Shown: positions 56,236 through 64,000 of the stretch, piece by piece
Numbering within the stretch: position 1 is the stretch's first letter
Layout of the letters: each line of letters begins with the position of its first letter
Assembly: GCF_900115925.1 (NCBI RefSeq)
Contig: NZ_FOYF01000002.1
Coordinates: 62,001-126,000 of the forward strand
Direction of reading: 5' to 3'
DNA: 64,000 bases
From: Bacillus sp. cl95
Lineage (GTDB): Bacteria; Bacillota; Bacilli; Bacillales; Cytobacillaceae
Notes under the pieces: model-generated
Databases searched by the model: none
What the model saw: the letters and a program-made list of their open reading frames with translations, nothing else
Told to the model about the DNA's origin: nothing
Made by a program: the position numbers and the translations under genes

Positions 56236-56274
56236 TTATGTATAAAAATAATATTAATAGAATAATTATTCATA
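56236..56274 (+). promoter_or_regulatory. Tandem ARG boxes (ArgR/AhrC operator) before argG
   Basis: Two 18-bp boxes separated by 3 bp, the classical arrangement. The second, ATAGAATAATTATTCATA (56257-56274), agrees with the ARG box consensus at about 16 of 18 positions. The first, TTATGTATAAAAATAATA (56236-56253), is weaker. A third, weaker match lies at about 56184-56201. The second box ends 4 nt before the argG ribosome site. Confidence 0.7.
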
Positions 56275-56293
56275 TATTAGGAGAGATGAAATC

Positions 56294-57493
56294 ATGAAAA
56301 AAGTAGTATTAGCCTATTCAGGCGGATTAGATACATCTGTTGCAATTAAATGGTTAGAAGAACAAGGATATACAGTAATTGCTTGTTGTCTGGATGTCGG
56401 GGAAGGGAAAGATTTAGATTTTATCAAAGAAAAGGCATTAAAAATTGGTGCGGCATTTTCTTATGTCATTGATGCAAAAGAAGAGTATGCAAATGAATAT
56501 GTAAAAATCGCAATGCAAGCTCATACGCTTTATGAAGGTAAGTACCCACTCATTTCTGCTTTATCTAGACCTCTTATCGCAAAAAAACTTGTGGAAATTG
56601 CTGAAAAAGAAGGTGCTGTGGCTGTTGCTCATGGATGTACGGGTAAAGGAAATGATCAAGTTCGTTTCGAAGTATCGATTCAGGCATTGAATCCTGATTT
56701 GAAAGTATTGGCTCCGGTCCGTGAGTGGAGTTGGTCACGTGAAGAAGAAATTCAATATGCGAAGGACAAAGGTATTCCAATTCCGGTTAACCTAGATAGC
56801 CCATTTTCAATCGACCAAAATTTATGGGGACGCAGTAATGAATGCGGCATTCTTGAAGATCCATGGGCTGCACCACCTGAGGAAGCTTATGAACTTACAG
56901 CGAGTATCGAAAATGCACCAGATGTTCCTGATATTATTGAAATCGGTTTTGAAGAAGGTGTACCAGTTTCAATTGATGGTCAGACATATAGTTTCTCCCA
57001 ATTGATTTTGGAACTGAATCAGATTGCCGGGAAACATGGTGTTGGAAGAATCGATCATGTAGAAAATCGTCTTGTCGGTATTAAGTCTCGTGAAGTATAC
57101 GAATGTCCGGGTGCGATGACTCTATTAAAAGCGCACAAGGAACTTGAAGACTTAACACTTGTAAAAGAGGTTGCACATTTCAAACCAATCATTGAAAAGA
57201 AAATCACAGAGCTGATTTATGAAGGACTATGGTTCTCTCCATTAAAGCCTGCGCTGGATGCCTTCTTACAAGAAACACAAAAGTCGGTTACAGGTACGGT
57301 AAGAGTAAAACTTTTCAAAGGGCATGCCATTGTTGAGGGGCGAAAATCTCCATATTCTTTGTATGATGAAAAACTTGCAACGTATACGAAGGACGATGAA
57401 TTTGATCATGGCGCTGCTGTAGGATTCATTAAGCTTTGGGGATTACCGACAAAAGTAAACAGCATTGTGAATAACAAGAAGGTGAACGTGTGA
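56294..57493 (+). CDS. argG: Argininosuccinate synthase ArgG
   Basis: Joins citrulline and aspartate with ATP in arginine synthesis, 399 residues, cytoplasmic. The N-type ATP pyrophosphatase P-loop is SGGLDTS at 9-15. [13 protein letters not shown] and the [13 protein letters not shown] substrate region are intact. TAGGAGAG precedes ATG 56294. Tandem ARG boxes sit in the leader, so arginine should repress it. argH starts within its stop codon (GTGA, 4-nt overlap). Confidence 0.97.
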   Translation: MKKVVLAYSGGLDTSVAIKWLEEQGYTVIACCLDVGEGKDLDFIKEKALKIGAAFSYVIDAKEEYANEYVKIAMQAHTLYEGKYPLISALSRPLIAKKLVEIAEKEGAVAVAHGCTGKGNDQVRFEVSIQALNPDLKVLAPVREWSWSREEEIQYAKDKGIPIPVNLDSPFSIDQNLWGRSNECGILEDPWAAPPEEAYELTASIENAPDVPDIIEIGFEEGVPVSIDGQTYSFSQLILELNQIAGKHGVGRIDHVENRLVGIKSREVYECPGAMTLLKAHKELEDLTLVKEVAHFKPIIEKKITELIYEGLWFSPLKPALDAFLQETQKSVTGTVRVKLFKGHAIVEGRKSPYSLYDEKLATYTKDDEFDHGAAVGFIKLWGLPTKVNSIVNNKKVNV

Positions 57494-58863
57494 AGAAATT
57501 ATGGGGCGGGCGATTTACAAAAACGGCCGAAGAATGGATTGATGAATTCGGTGCATCCATCGAATTCGATCAGGAACTAGTCCTAGAAGATATTGAAGGA
57601 AGCATCGCACACGCTAAGATGCTTGAAAAATGTGAGATACTTACCGCTAAAGAAGCTGGAAAGATTGTTGAAGGATTATTGAAACTCAAAGAAAAAGCGG
57701 TAAATCAAGAAATTCAATACGAAGTCAGTCTTGAAGATATCCACTTGAATTTGGAAAAATTCCTTACTGATGATATCGGTGCCGTTGGGGGAAAGTTACA
57801 CACGGCGCGAAGCCGAAATGACCAGGTTGCTACTGACATGCATTTGTATTTAAAAAGGAATGTTAACAACATTATCCAGTACATTGAACAAATGCAAACT
57901 GCTCTTTTGAAGCAAGCTGAAAAACATGTGGAAACCATTTTTCCAGGTTATACACATTTGCAAAGAGCTCAGCCTGTATCTTTCGCTCACCACCTCCTTG
58001 CCTATTTTTGGATGCTGCAACGAGATAAAGAACGATTTCAAGACAGCCTTAAGAGAGTAGATATTTCTCCTCTTGGAGCTGGAGCTTTGGCTGGTACAAC
58101 TTTTCCAATTGACCGTGACTATGCGGCGAGCTTACTTGGTTTTGCTGCTGTATATGAAAATAGCATGGATGCTGTGAGTGACCGAGATTTTATTGTAGAA
58201 TTCCATTCAAACAGTTCTATGCTTATGATGCATCTTTCTCGTTTAAGTGAGGAATTTATTTTATGGACCAGTCATGAATTTCAATTCATTGAACTTGAAG
58301 ATAAGTATGCTACGGGTAGTAGTATCATGCCTCAAAAGAAGAATCCAGATATGGCTGAACTTATTCGAGGAAAAACAGGTAGGGTGTACGGAAATCTGAT
58401 GGGGTTGCTTACTCTCTTAAAAGGACTTCCGTTAGCTTATAACAAAGACATGCAAGAGGATAAGGAAGGCATGTTTGATACTGTTAAAACAGTGCTTGGT
58501 TCATTGAAAATCTTCGCAGGAATGATTGAAACAATGACAGTGAAGAAAGAGAATATGGAAAAAGCAACAAAAAGTGATTTTTCCAATGCCACTGAATTGG
58601 CAGATTATCTTGCTGCAAAAGGACTTCCTTTTAGAGAAGCGCATGAGGTAGTAGGAAAGTTAGTGTTATCATGTATCCAAAAGGGGTGTTTCCTCTCTGA
58701 CTTACCTTTACAAGAATTACAGGTAGCCTCTCCTTTATTTGATGAGGAAGTGTACACTGCACTGGATCCATATATGGCGGTAAAAAGAAGGAACTCTCTT
58801 GGCGGAACAGGTTTTGCACAAGTTGTAGCAGCTATCGATAAGGCCAAAGAGAAATTTAAATAG
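57490..58863 (+). CDS. argH: Argininosuccinate lyase ArgH
   Basis: Splits argininosuccinate into arginine and fumarate, 457 residues, member of the fumarase/aspartase superfamily. The signature loop [12 protein letters not shown] is present with its catalytic Ser, as are SRNDQVATD and [10 protein letters not shown]. The start is GTG 57490 overlapping the argG stop by 4 nt, with AAGGTGA just upstream, so the pair is translationally coupled and shares the ARG-box control. A terminator follows. Confidence 0.97.
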   Translation: MKKLWGGRFTKTAEEWIDEFGASIEFDQELVLEDIEGSIAHAKMLEKCEILTAKEAGKIVEGLLKLKEKAVNQEIQYEVSLEDIHLNLEKFLTDDIGAVGGKLHTARSRNDQVATDMHLYLKRNVNNIIQYIEQMQTALLKQAEKHVETIFPGYTHLQRAQPVSFAHHLLAYFWMLQRDKERFQDSLKRVDISPLGAGALAGTTFPIDRDYAASLLGFAAVYENSMDAVSDRDFIVEFHSNSSMLMMHLSRLSEEFILWTSHEFQFIELEDKYATGSSIMPQKKNPDMAELIRGKTGRVYGNLMGLLTLLKGLPLAYNKDMQEDKEGMFDTVKTVLGSLKIFAGMIETMTVKKENMEKATKSDFSNATELADYLAAKGLPFREAHEVVGKLVLSCIQKGCFLSDLPLQELQVASPLFDEEVYTALDPYMAVKRRNSLGGTGFAQVVAAIDKAKEKFK

Positions 58864-58910
58864 TAGAATTTATTTTCTAAGTAATCTAAGTGACACTTTT
58901 GTAAATTCGA

Positions 58911-58940
58911 GAACCTCATCTAAATGATGAGGTCTTTTTT
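58911..58940 (+). terminator. Terminator of argGH
   Basis: ACCTCATC/GATGAGGT stem, then CTTTTTT. Confidence 0.8.
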
Positions 58941-58970
58941 CTACGTGAAATTGACCTCAGACGACTGATG

Positions 58971-59003
58971 AAAAAAGAAAGACCTCGAAGTACGAGGTCT
59001 TTC
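58971..59003 (-). terminator. Terminator of the universal stress protein gene
   Basis: GAAAGACCTCG/CGAGGTCTTTC stem. On the minus strand it runs into six T. Confidence 0.75.
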
Positions 59004-59072
59004 GGTTCAATATGGAAATATTTATCGTTCTATATAGGTGTCATTTTGGTTAGTGATTGGACTAATGACGAG

Positions 59073-59525
59073 TTAAACTTCTTCTTTTTCGGTTCTCACA
59101 ATGAGTACGTCACATGGCGCATATCTTGTGACATGTTCAGAAACACTGCCGATGAGGAATCTTTCTACGACATTTAGTCCGGTTGCACCGCAAATGATTA
59201 AATCGATCCCATTCTTCTTGGCGATATCTTTTGGGATTTTGACTTTAGGTGAACCATAATCAATGATATAATTCACTTCTTTTACTCCGGAATCGATAGC
59301 AAGCTTTTTGTACTTCTCCATTAATTCAGTTGCAAAGCGGTCGGCTCTTTCTGCTGTAGTTCGGTCATATGCTTCAACAGTGGCGAAGGTGCGAGTGTCG
59401 ATGACATGGGCTACCAAAAGGCGCGAGCTATTTCTTTTGGCAATTTCTATCGCTTTTTTGAAAGCCCATTCCGCTTCTTTTGAACCATCTACCGCTACTA
59501 GGATGTTTGTGTATTTTTGTCCCAT
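59073..59525 (-). CDS. Universal stress protein (UspA family)
   Basis: A 150-residue single-domain Usp protein with the ATP-binding set: VAVDGSKEAEWA at the N-terminus and GATGLNVVERFLIGSVS (G-2x-G-9x-G-S) near 114-130. It resembles YxiE/NhaX-type Usp proteins of bacilli. Role: general stress survival, not more precise. GGAGGTCACGATC precedes ATG 59525. It is convergent with argH, each with its own terminator. Confidence 0.92.
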   Translation of the reverse strand: MGQKYTNILVAVDGSKEAEWAFKKAIEIAKRNSSRLLVAHVIDTRTFATVEAYDRTTAERADRFATELMEKYKKLAIDSGVKEVNYIIDYGSPKVKIPKDIAKKNGIDLIICGATGLNVVERFLIGSVSEHVTRYAPCDVLIVRTEKEEV

Positions 59526-59540
59526 GATCGTGACCTCCTT

Positions 59541-59580
59541 TAGTCTAGCTCAAGCGCTTTAAAACGCTTTTACTTTTCTT
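59541..59580. repeat. Family C remnant
   Basis: GTCTAGCTCAAGCGC then a short stem AAAACGCTTTT-like segment and ACTTTTCT, matching only the two ends of the larger family C copies. Confidence 0.45.
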
Positions 59581-59673
59581 ACCTTTATTATACAGTAAAA
59601 AACGGTGTATAAATGTCACAACTTTCCGAACAATAATCAAGTAAACATATTGAAGGAAAAGGAGAGATTTATT

Positions 59674-59835
59674 ATGAAAAAACGTGAACCAGAAGCAAAT
59701 CAATACGGAAGTACTTATGATGAAAATGGAACAAATGAAGTAAGCCAACAGATTATGGATGCTTATAACAGTGGTGTTATTGATCATGCTCAAGGGCAAG
59801 CAACAGAACAAGGGAATGAAAATAACTATCAATAA
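59674..59835 (+). CDS. Small hydrophilic hypothetical protein (53 aa)
   Basis: A 53-residue polar protein rich in Asn, Gln, Glu, Gly and Tyr (MKKREPEANQYGSTYDENG..). It has no membrane segment and no Cys. AAAGGAGAG 7 nt before ATG 59674 and a strong terminator right after its stop support it as a gene. Composition recalls small spore or stress proteins, but I recognise no named family. Confidence 0.65.
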   Translation: MKKREPEANQYGSTYDENGTNEVSQQIMDAYNSGVIDHAQGQATEQGNENNYQ

Positions 59836-59846
59836 AATCTAATACA

Positions 59847-59882
59847 AAAAACAACTCGTCACATTGGACGAGTTGTTTTTTT
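59847..59882 (+). terminator. Terminator of the 53-aa gene
   Basis: AACAACTCGTC/GACGAGTTGTT stem, then TTTTTT. Confidence 0.88.
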
Positions 59883-59907
59883 AGTGCTTTTATCGTATCT
59901 TAAACGA

Positions 59908-60267
59908 TTAATCGAATTGGAGATATTCAAGAATGTTACCAAAGGGGTCTCGGAAGCTGATAAATTTACCAGGAGGACACACTTCCGGCTCACCTACAAT
60001 GAAGTCTACATTATGTTCTTTGAGAAGTTTCACTGTTTGATGAATATCTTCTGTTTTTAACCCTAAAACCACACCTCTAGTAGTAATATCGAGATTATTT
60101 AAAGCATTTTCTGACTCCTCTAGTACGATTGGTAGTTCTCCATGAACGAGTGTTACAATTTTTGGACCATATTGTTTATTTACCTCAAATCCTAAAACCG
60201 TGGTGTAAAAATCGATTGCCTTTTGAATATTAGGTACATAGATTCCGATTACACAAACTTGACTCAT
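59908..60267 (-). CDS. VOC (glyoxalase/dioxygenase) family protein
   Basis: A 119-residue single VOC module of two beta-alpha-beta-beta-beta units. The first is near 1-55 (IYVPNIQKAIDFYTTVLGF) and the second ends FRDPFGNILEYLQF. A metal site made by dimer partners is usual. Substrate unknown. ATG 60267 is chosen because GGAGG lies 7 nt upstream. Six more codons upstream in frame lack a ribosome site. Confidence 0.85.
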   Translation of the reverse strand: MSQVCVIGIYVPNIQKAIDFYTTVLGFEVNKQYGPKIVTLVHGELPIVLEESENALNNLDITTRGVVLGLKTEDIHQTVKLLKEHNVDFIVGEPEVCPPGKFISFRDPFGNILEYLQFD

Positions 60268-60356
60268 AAATTTGCCTCCAATCATTGTTTTCTACCTGTT
60301 TCAAATATTCTCCTTATTAACAGAAATTCCCTTCTTGATTTAATCACTATCAGGAT

Positions 60357-60392
60357 GAAAATAAAAATGACGTGTTAAATCTACACGTCATT
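60357..60392 (-). terminator. Terminator of the permease gene
   Basis: AATGACGTGT/ACACGTCATT stem. On the minus strand it is followed by TTTTATTTTC. Confidence 0.7.
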
Positions 60393-60407
60393 ACAAAAGA
60401 AAATTGA

Positions 60408-61745
60408 TTAAAGTCTTTTCTTTCTTTTTCCTATGATATGAATACAAAAGTACACCAGGCCAGTGACGAAAAATGAAACAAACCCAGGCGAAGCATTCTT
60501 CGGAAAAATAAGATAGATAATTGAACCAATAAGCATGGCCCATAGAGCATAAAAGTTTATAGGATACCGGTTATTCAAGACTCTTGAGAGCAGTTCTTCT
60601 GAAAGTGAAGCTTTTTGAATGTATAAAAAATCGATGACAATGACAGCTGATACTGGAATAATGAATGCACCCAGATAAGAGATAAACGTTTGCGCTTCTT
60701 CAATTAAGACTGGAAATAAGCTGAGCCCGACAGCTGCAAGCCCAAAAATGATGGAGCTCTTAATTCGACCAATCCCATGAAAGGTATTTAATAGACTAAA
60801 GCCACCTGTATAGGCATTGTTCATATTAATGGAAATCATACTTACCATGGAACATAGCAGAATCAATGCGGTAAAAGGGATGGAATGGCTAATGGCTACC
60901 GCCCCGACAAATGGATTCCATTCTCCCAATAGACTTGCGGAAAAGGCCGCAAGCAGAGCTGTCATAAAGAAGCCAAACGTATTTCCTGTAAATAGTCCCC
61001 AAAAAGCAATCTTCGCTGACTTAGCATATCTCGCCATATCAGATGATGCGCTTACTCCAGATACATACTGAACAAATGCAATGCTCGCAAATAAAAAGAA
61101 GTTCTGATAGTTCCAATCTTGATTAGATAGGGATGTAAGTGTTTCATTCGTTGATTGATACCTGATAAAGAAGATGAGAAGAACGATTTGACCTGTAATA
61201 AGGACAGGTAAGAACCATTTTACAGCTTTTTTTACGGTTTCAAATCCATACAAGGCAAGCAACCCCATGATCACTGCAAAAATCATTGCAATAGGGGTGA
61301 ATGAAAATTTTAGTCCTGTTATTTCATGAATAAGTTCTATAAAGACGATTGTACCTCCGATTGTCTGAACACAAAACCAATAGAGAGAAGTGATTGTCCT
61401 GATTGGAGATGCGATAAATCTTGCAACATTTGTCCCAAGGATGCTTCTTATCGCGTACTGTGCAGGCAAACCATTATTTGCTCCTGGAAGAGATAGCAAG
61501 GATACCAATAGAAAAGCAGCTGCGACACCAAGTACTGTAGAAAGTATGGCAGCATAAAATGAAAGACCTCCAGTTAAGACTGCTAAGGCCGGAACTAGGA
61601 AGTTTCCAGAGTTAACCGAGAAGGCAAGTTGTAGAATGAAGTATTCAAAAAATGAAGTCTTTTTCAACTCGTTAGGAATTGCTTCTAAACCGAATTTCTC
61701 CATTTGAATGCGACTATCATTCTCCCTTTTGGCTTGAGAGAGCAT
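60408..61745 (-). CDS. Purine/cytosine permease-like transporter (NCS1 type)
   Basis: A 445-residue integral membrane protein with about 12 membrane segments. The cytoplasmic N-terminus MEKFGLEAIPNELKKTS and the first segment FSVNSGNFLVPALAV are typical of the cytosine/purine/uracil/thiamine/allantoin (NCS1) family. FVQYVSGVSASSDMARYAK is the conserved central loop (in part). Substrate not assignable. ATG 61745 follows AGAGGA by 8 nt. The TTG two codons earlier is less likely. No catabolic genes for bases lie nearby. Confidence 0.82.
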   Translation of the reverse strand: MLSQAKRENDSRIQMEKFGLEAIPNELKKTSFFEYFILQLAFSVNSGNFLVPALAVLTGGLSFYAAILSTVLGVAAAFLLVSLLSLPGANNGLPAQYAIRSILGTNVARFIASPIRTITSLYWFCVQTIGGTIVFIELIHEITGLKFSFTPIAMIFAVIMGLLALYGFETVKKAVKWFLPVLITGQIVLLIFFIRYQSTNETLTSLSNQDWNYQNFFLFASIAFVQYVSGVSASSDMARYAKSAKIAFWGLFTGNTFGFFMTALLAAFSASLLGEWNPFVGAVAISHSIPFTALILLCSMVSMISINMNNAYTGGFSLLNTFHGIGRIKSSIIFGLAAVGLSLFPVLIEEAQTFISYLGAFIIPVSAVIVIDFLYIQKASLSEELLSRVLNNRYPINFYALWAMLIGSIIYLIFPKNASPGFVSFFVTGLVYFCIHIIGKRKKRL

Positions 61746-61846
61746 AAGCAATTTCCTCTTTTCGATGTAATGATATTATTATATAAAATTGTTGATTCAT
61801 TTAGTGATAAAATTTTTCTTTTGAACCATACAACAATCTGATAGAA

Positions 61847-61860
61847 TGTAAGTGCTTACA
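61847..61860. promoter_or_regulatory. cre-like palindrome between the permease gene and ald
   Basis: TGTAAGTGCTTACA fits the cre consensus except for the central CpG (TG here). An imperfect palindrome in the divergent gap, 112 nt before ald and 101 nt before the permease start. The operator identity is uncertain. Confidence 0.45.
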
Positions 61861-61971
61861 ATTATTTTAATGGCGTCTATTAAATTTCTCTTTGTTCTTA
61901 GGAGCGAAAGGTGATATAGTATATTCGCTACTTGATTTAGCTAGAAATTATTTTATGGGAGGTATGCAATA

Positions 61972-63093
61972 ATGCGTATCGGAGTACCTGCAGAAATAAA
62001 GAATAATGAAAATCGTGTCGCTATGACACCAGCTGGCGTAGTCAATTTGGTGAAATTCGGACATGAAGTATACATAGAGAGTGGTGCTGGACTAGGTTCA
62101 GGCTTCACTGATGAAGATTATAAAGTTGCTGGAGCGCTAATTGTTGATAGCGCGGAAGAAGCATGGTCAAAAGATATGGTTATGAAAGTAAAGGAACCGC
62201 TTCCAAGTGAATATGGTTTTTTCCGTGAAGGTTTAATCTTGTTCACATATTTACACTTAGCTCCTGAACCAGAACTTACTAAAGCTTTAATTGAAAACAA
62301 AGTAATTGGTATCGCTTACGAGACTGTTCAATTATCAAACGGTTCACTTCCGTTGTTAACGCCTATGAGTGAAGTGGCTGGTAGAATGGCTCCACAAATC
62401 GGTGCTCAATTCTTGGAAAAAGTTCACGGCGGTAAAGGTATCCTATTATCAGGCGTACCAGGTGTACAACGTGGAACAGTAACAATTATCGGTGGTGGCG
62501 TTGCAGGAACTAACGCTGCGAAAATGGCAATCGGATTAGGTGCAAAAGTTACTATGATCGATTTGAATCCAGACCGTTTACGTCAACTTGATGATATTTT
62601 TGGTTCAGATGTAACAACTCTTATGTCTAACCCATACAACATTGCTGAAGCAGTAAAAGAATCTGACCTTGTAATTGGTGCAGTTCTTATCCCTGGTGCA
62701 AAGGCGCCAAAGCTTGTAACAGAAGAAATGATTCAAGCAATGACACCTGGCAGCGTAGTTGTTGATATTGCGATTGACCAAGGTGGTATTTTCGAAACAA
62801 CGGACCGCATTACTACACATGACAACCCAACATACGAAAAGCATGGAGTTGTTCATTATGCAGTGGCAAACATGCCTGGAGCTGTTCCACGTACATCAAC
62901 GCTTGCTCTAACAAACGTTACTGTTCCTTACGCAGTTCAAATTGCGAACAAAGGTTACAAGAATGCTTGCTTAGAAAACGAAGCGTTGTTAAAAGGTATC
63001 AATACCTTAGGCGGATATGTGACGTATCAAGCCGTTGCAGAATCTCATGGGTTAGAATACTCAGACACTCGTTCATTATTAGAGCAACTTTAA
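61972..63093 (+). CDS. ald: Alanine dehydrogenase Ald
   Basis: NAD-dependent oxidative deamination of L-alanine to pyruvate, important in sporulating bacilli. It is 373 residues. The N-terminus [19 protein letters not shown] and [12 protein letters not shown] carry the substrate Arg and Lys. HLAPEPELT follows. The NAD-binding GGGVAGT is at 174-179. [16 protein letters not shown] is the conserved signature (in part). GGGAGG precedes ATG 61972. No AdeR regulator gene is seen beside it. Confidence 0.96.
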   Translation: MRIGVPAEIKNNENRVAMTPAGVVNLVKFGHEVYIESGAGLGSGFTDEDYKVAGALIVDSAEEAWSKDMVMKVKEPLPSEYGFFREGLILFTYLHLAPEPELTKALIENKVIGIAYETVQLSNGSLPLLTPMSEVAGRMAPQIGAQFLEKVHGGKGILLSGVPGVQRGTVTIIGGGVAGTNAAKMAIGLGAKVTMIDLNPDRLRQLDDIFGSDVTTLMSNPYNIAEAVKESDLVIGAVLIPGAKAPKLVTEEMIQAMTPGSVVVDIAIDQGGIFETTDRITTHDNPTYEKHGVVHYAVANMPGAVPRTSTLALTNVTVPYAVQIANKGYKNACLENEALLKGINTLGGYVTYQAVAESHGLEYSDTRSLLEQL

Positions 63094-63106
63094 GATATAC
63101 AAAGAT

Positions 63107-63148
63107 AGCTTGTACTTGCTGTTTATGTAGTAGTACAAGCTTTTTTTG
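63107..63148 (+). terminator. Terminator of ald
   Basis: AGCTTGTACT with AGTACAAGCT, then seven T. Confidence 0.85.
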
Positions 63149-63184
63149 CTATTTTAGTCACATGTACATTCTTTAGTAGTCATA

Positions 63185-63230
63185 AATAAGAAGAGGGATT
63201 CCATCAACGGTGGAATCCCTCTTCTTATTT
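63185..63230 (-). terminator. Terminator of pepQ
   Basis: A 16-bp perfect stem (AAGAAGAGGGATTCCA and its complement) with T-rich DNA on both sides. It is now 92 nt beyond the pepQ stop because a family A repeat lies between. Confidence 0.85.
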
Positions 63231-63245
63231 TGAGTTTTATTTAAT

Positions 63246-63322
63246 GGCTCTATTAAATTTGCCTGTTGCCTTCCGTTCTAATAAACATTGTTCAAAAATC
63301 AACATTAAACTTTAAGATAGCC
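63246..63322 (-). mobile_element. MITE-like repeat, family A copy 4 (77 bp)
   Basis: It starts GGCTCTATTAAATTTGCCTG and ends TTTAAGATAGCC, in reverse orientation to the other copies. Perfect 8-bp flanking repeats TATTTAAT are at 63238-63245 and 63323-63330. Its last base supplies the G of the pepQ stop codon TAG. Confidence 0.8.
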
Positions 63323-64000
63323 TATTTAATAACCAAAAGTTCTTTCGGGAACTTCGTTAAGATTTCGACTCCGTTAGCCGTAACGACAACGTCATCTTCA
63401 ATTCTTACTCCTGCAACATCCGGCACGTAAATCCCTGGTTCAATTGTAAATACCATACCTTCTTGTAACTTTAAATCATTTGTTTCTGTCATGGAAGGAT
63501 ACTCATGAACGCTGATTCCTAATCCATGTCCAAGGCGATGCGGGAAGTAGTCTCCATAACCTGCGTCGGCGATAATGTTACGGGCTGCCAAATCAATTGT
63601 CGAACATGCTACCCCTGGCTTAACTGCATCTAGGGCTGCAAGCTGTCCTTTTAACACTGTATTGTAAATTTCTTTCTGCTTGTCGCTTATGTCACCGAAT
63701 GCGACAGTACGTGTAATGTCAGAACAATATCCATCAATCACGACGCCAAGATCAAAAAGAACGAGGTCACCACGCTGGATTTTTGTCATTCCTGGTGTGC
63801 CATGTGGTGCTGATGCATTGGCGCCTGTCAAAACCATAGTGGAGAACGACATTTTGTTAACGCCTTTCTTTTTCAAGGCAAATTCCACTGCGGATAGAAC
63901 ATCAAGTTCAGATTTTCCTTCAGCTATTTCTTCGACTCCTACTTCGATTGCATAGTCAGCAAGCGCACACGCCTCGCGAAGAATGCCTAATTCTTTCTCA
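63322..64000 (-). CDS. pepQ: Xaa-Pro dipeptidase / aminopeptidase P family (5' end outside window)
   Basis: M24 metallopeptidase, C-terminal catalytic part only. The frame is open to the right edge (reads KELGILREACALADYAIEV before the first methionine), so the N-terminal domain is outside. Metal ligands are all visible: DLGVVIDGYCSDITRT (two Asp), HRLGHGLGISVHEYP (His), FTIEPGIYV (Glu) and VRIEDDVVV (Glu). It probably cuts Xaa-Pro dipeptides. The stop codon TAG is made at the junction with a family A repeat. Which of the several bacillus paralogues it is remains unsure. Confidence 0.87.
   Translation of the reverse strand, partial: EKELGILREACALADYAIEVGVEEIAEGKSELDVLSAVEFALKKKGVNKMSFSTMVLTGANASAPHGTPGMTKIQRGDLVLFDLGVVIDGYCSDITRTVAFGDISDKQKEIYNTVLKGQLAALDAVKPGVACSTIDLAARNIIADAGYGDYFPHRLGHGLGISVHEYPSMTETNDLKLQEGMVFTIEPGIYVPDVAGVRIEDDVVVTANGVEILTKFPKELLVIK

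Overview
This window is a 64 kb stretch of a Bacillaceae (Bacillus sensu lato) chromosome. Nearly every gene matches a Bacillus subtilis gene that I recognise from memory, and the order largely follows the B. subtilis yt-region: pulA, ytmP, ytzH, trmB, ytnP, ytzB, ytoP, ytpP, ytpQ, sftA, murC, ytxGHJ, aroA, ccpA, acuCBA, acsA, tyrS, rpsD, dgcP, ytsP, refZ, hisJ, ezrA, nifZ, thiI, sspA, ytcI, ytcJ, nadK, sppA, yteJ, ytfI, ytfJ, tpx, ytxK, ackA, moaB, argGH, then a universal stress protein, ald and pepQ. An alpha/beta SASP gene and a GerW/YtfJ sporulation gene point to an endospore former. The base composition looks low-GC. The exact species cannot be fixed from sequence alone. pulA is cut by the left edge and pepQ by the right edge.

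Layout. 1-9.5 kb: glycogen or pullulan debranching, tRNA m7G46 methylation, a lactonase-like enzyme, an M42 aminopeptidase, a DUF84 NTP phosphatase, a lipoprotein and a thioredoxin. 9.7-19.7 kb: the SftA translocase with a tandem peptide repeat, a short nicotinate phosphoribosyltransferase-like gene, murC, an M29 aminopeptidase, the ytxGHJ stress operon behind a sigma-B-type promoter, and aroA. 20-26 kb: carbon control and acetate use (ccpA, acuCBA, acsA). 26-34 kb: a class A penicillin-binding protein, tyrS under a T-box, rpsD behind an S4-type leader, and a GAF-GGDEF protein. 34-44 kb: methionine gamma-lyase with a CcpA site, free Met-R-sulfoxide reductase, refZ, hisJ, ezrA, nifZ-thiI, sspA and an acyl-CoA synthetase. 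44-54 kb: ytcJ, a frameshifted rarD, nadK, sppA, small membrane or sporulation genes, tpx, ytxK and ackA. 54-64 kb: an EcsC-family gene, moaB, argGH behind tandem ARG boxes, a stress protein, a purine/cytosine-type permease, ald and pepQ.

How the parts work together. CcpA, encoded here, has good cre-like sites in front of acsA/acuA, ackA and the methionine gamma-lyase gene, so overflow and acetate metabolism form a local regulon. AcuA, AcuC and AcsA form the acetylation switch on acetyl-CoA synthetase. NifZ supplies sulfur to ThiI.

I did not find a phage, a CRISPR array, a defence island or an intact IS. What departs from an ordinary core region is in the intergenic DNA. Three families of short repeats sit there. 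Family A (about 78 bp, plus one 238-bp copy) has GGCT-type inverted ends and perfect 8-bp target duplications at three of four sites. One copy landed inside the stop codon of pepQ, changing TAA to TAG without loss of termination. The long copy lies between the aroA promoter and the aroA start. Family B (127-174 bp) has related ends and near-perfect 8-bp duplications. Family C is a set of larger structured repeats. Other points of interest are the rarD frameshift, the in-frame 39-bp repeat of sftA and the terminator-like hairpin inside the ytxGHJ operon.
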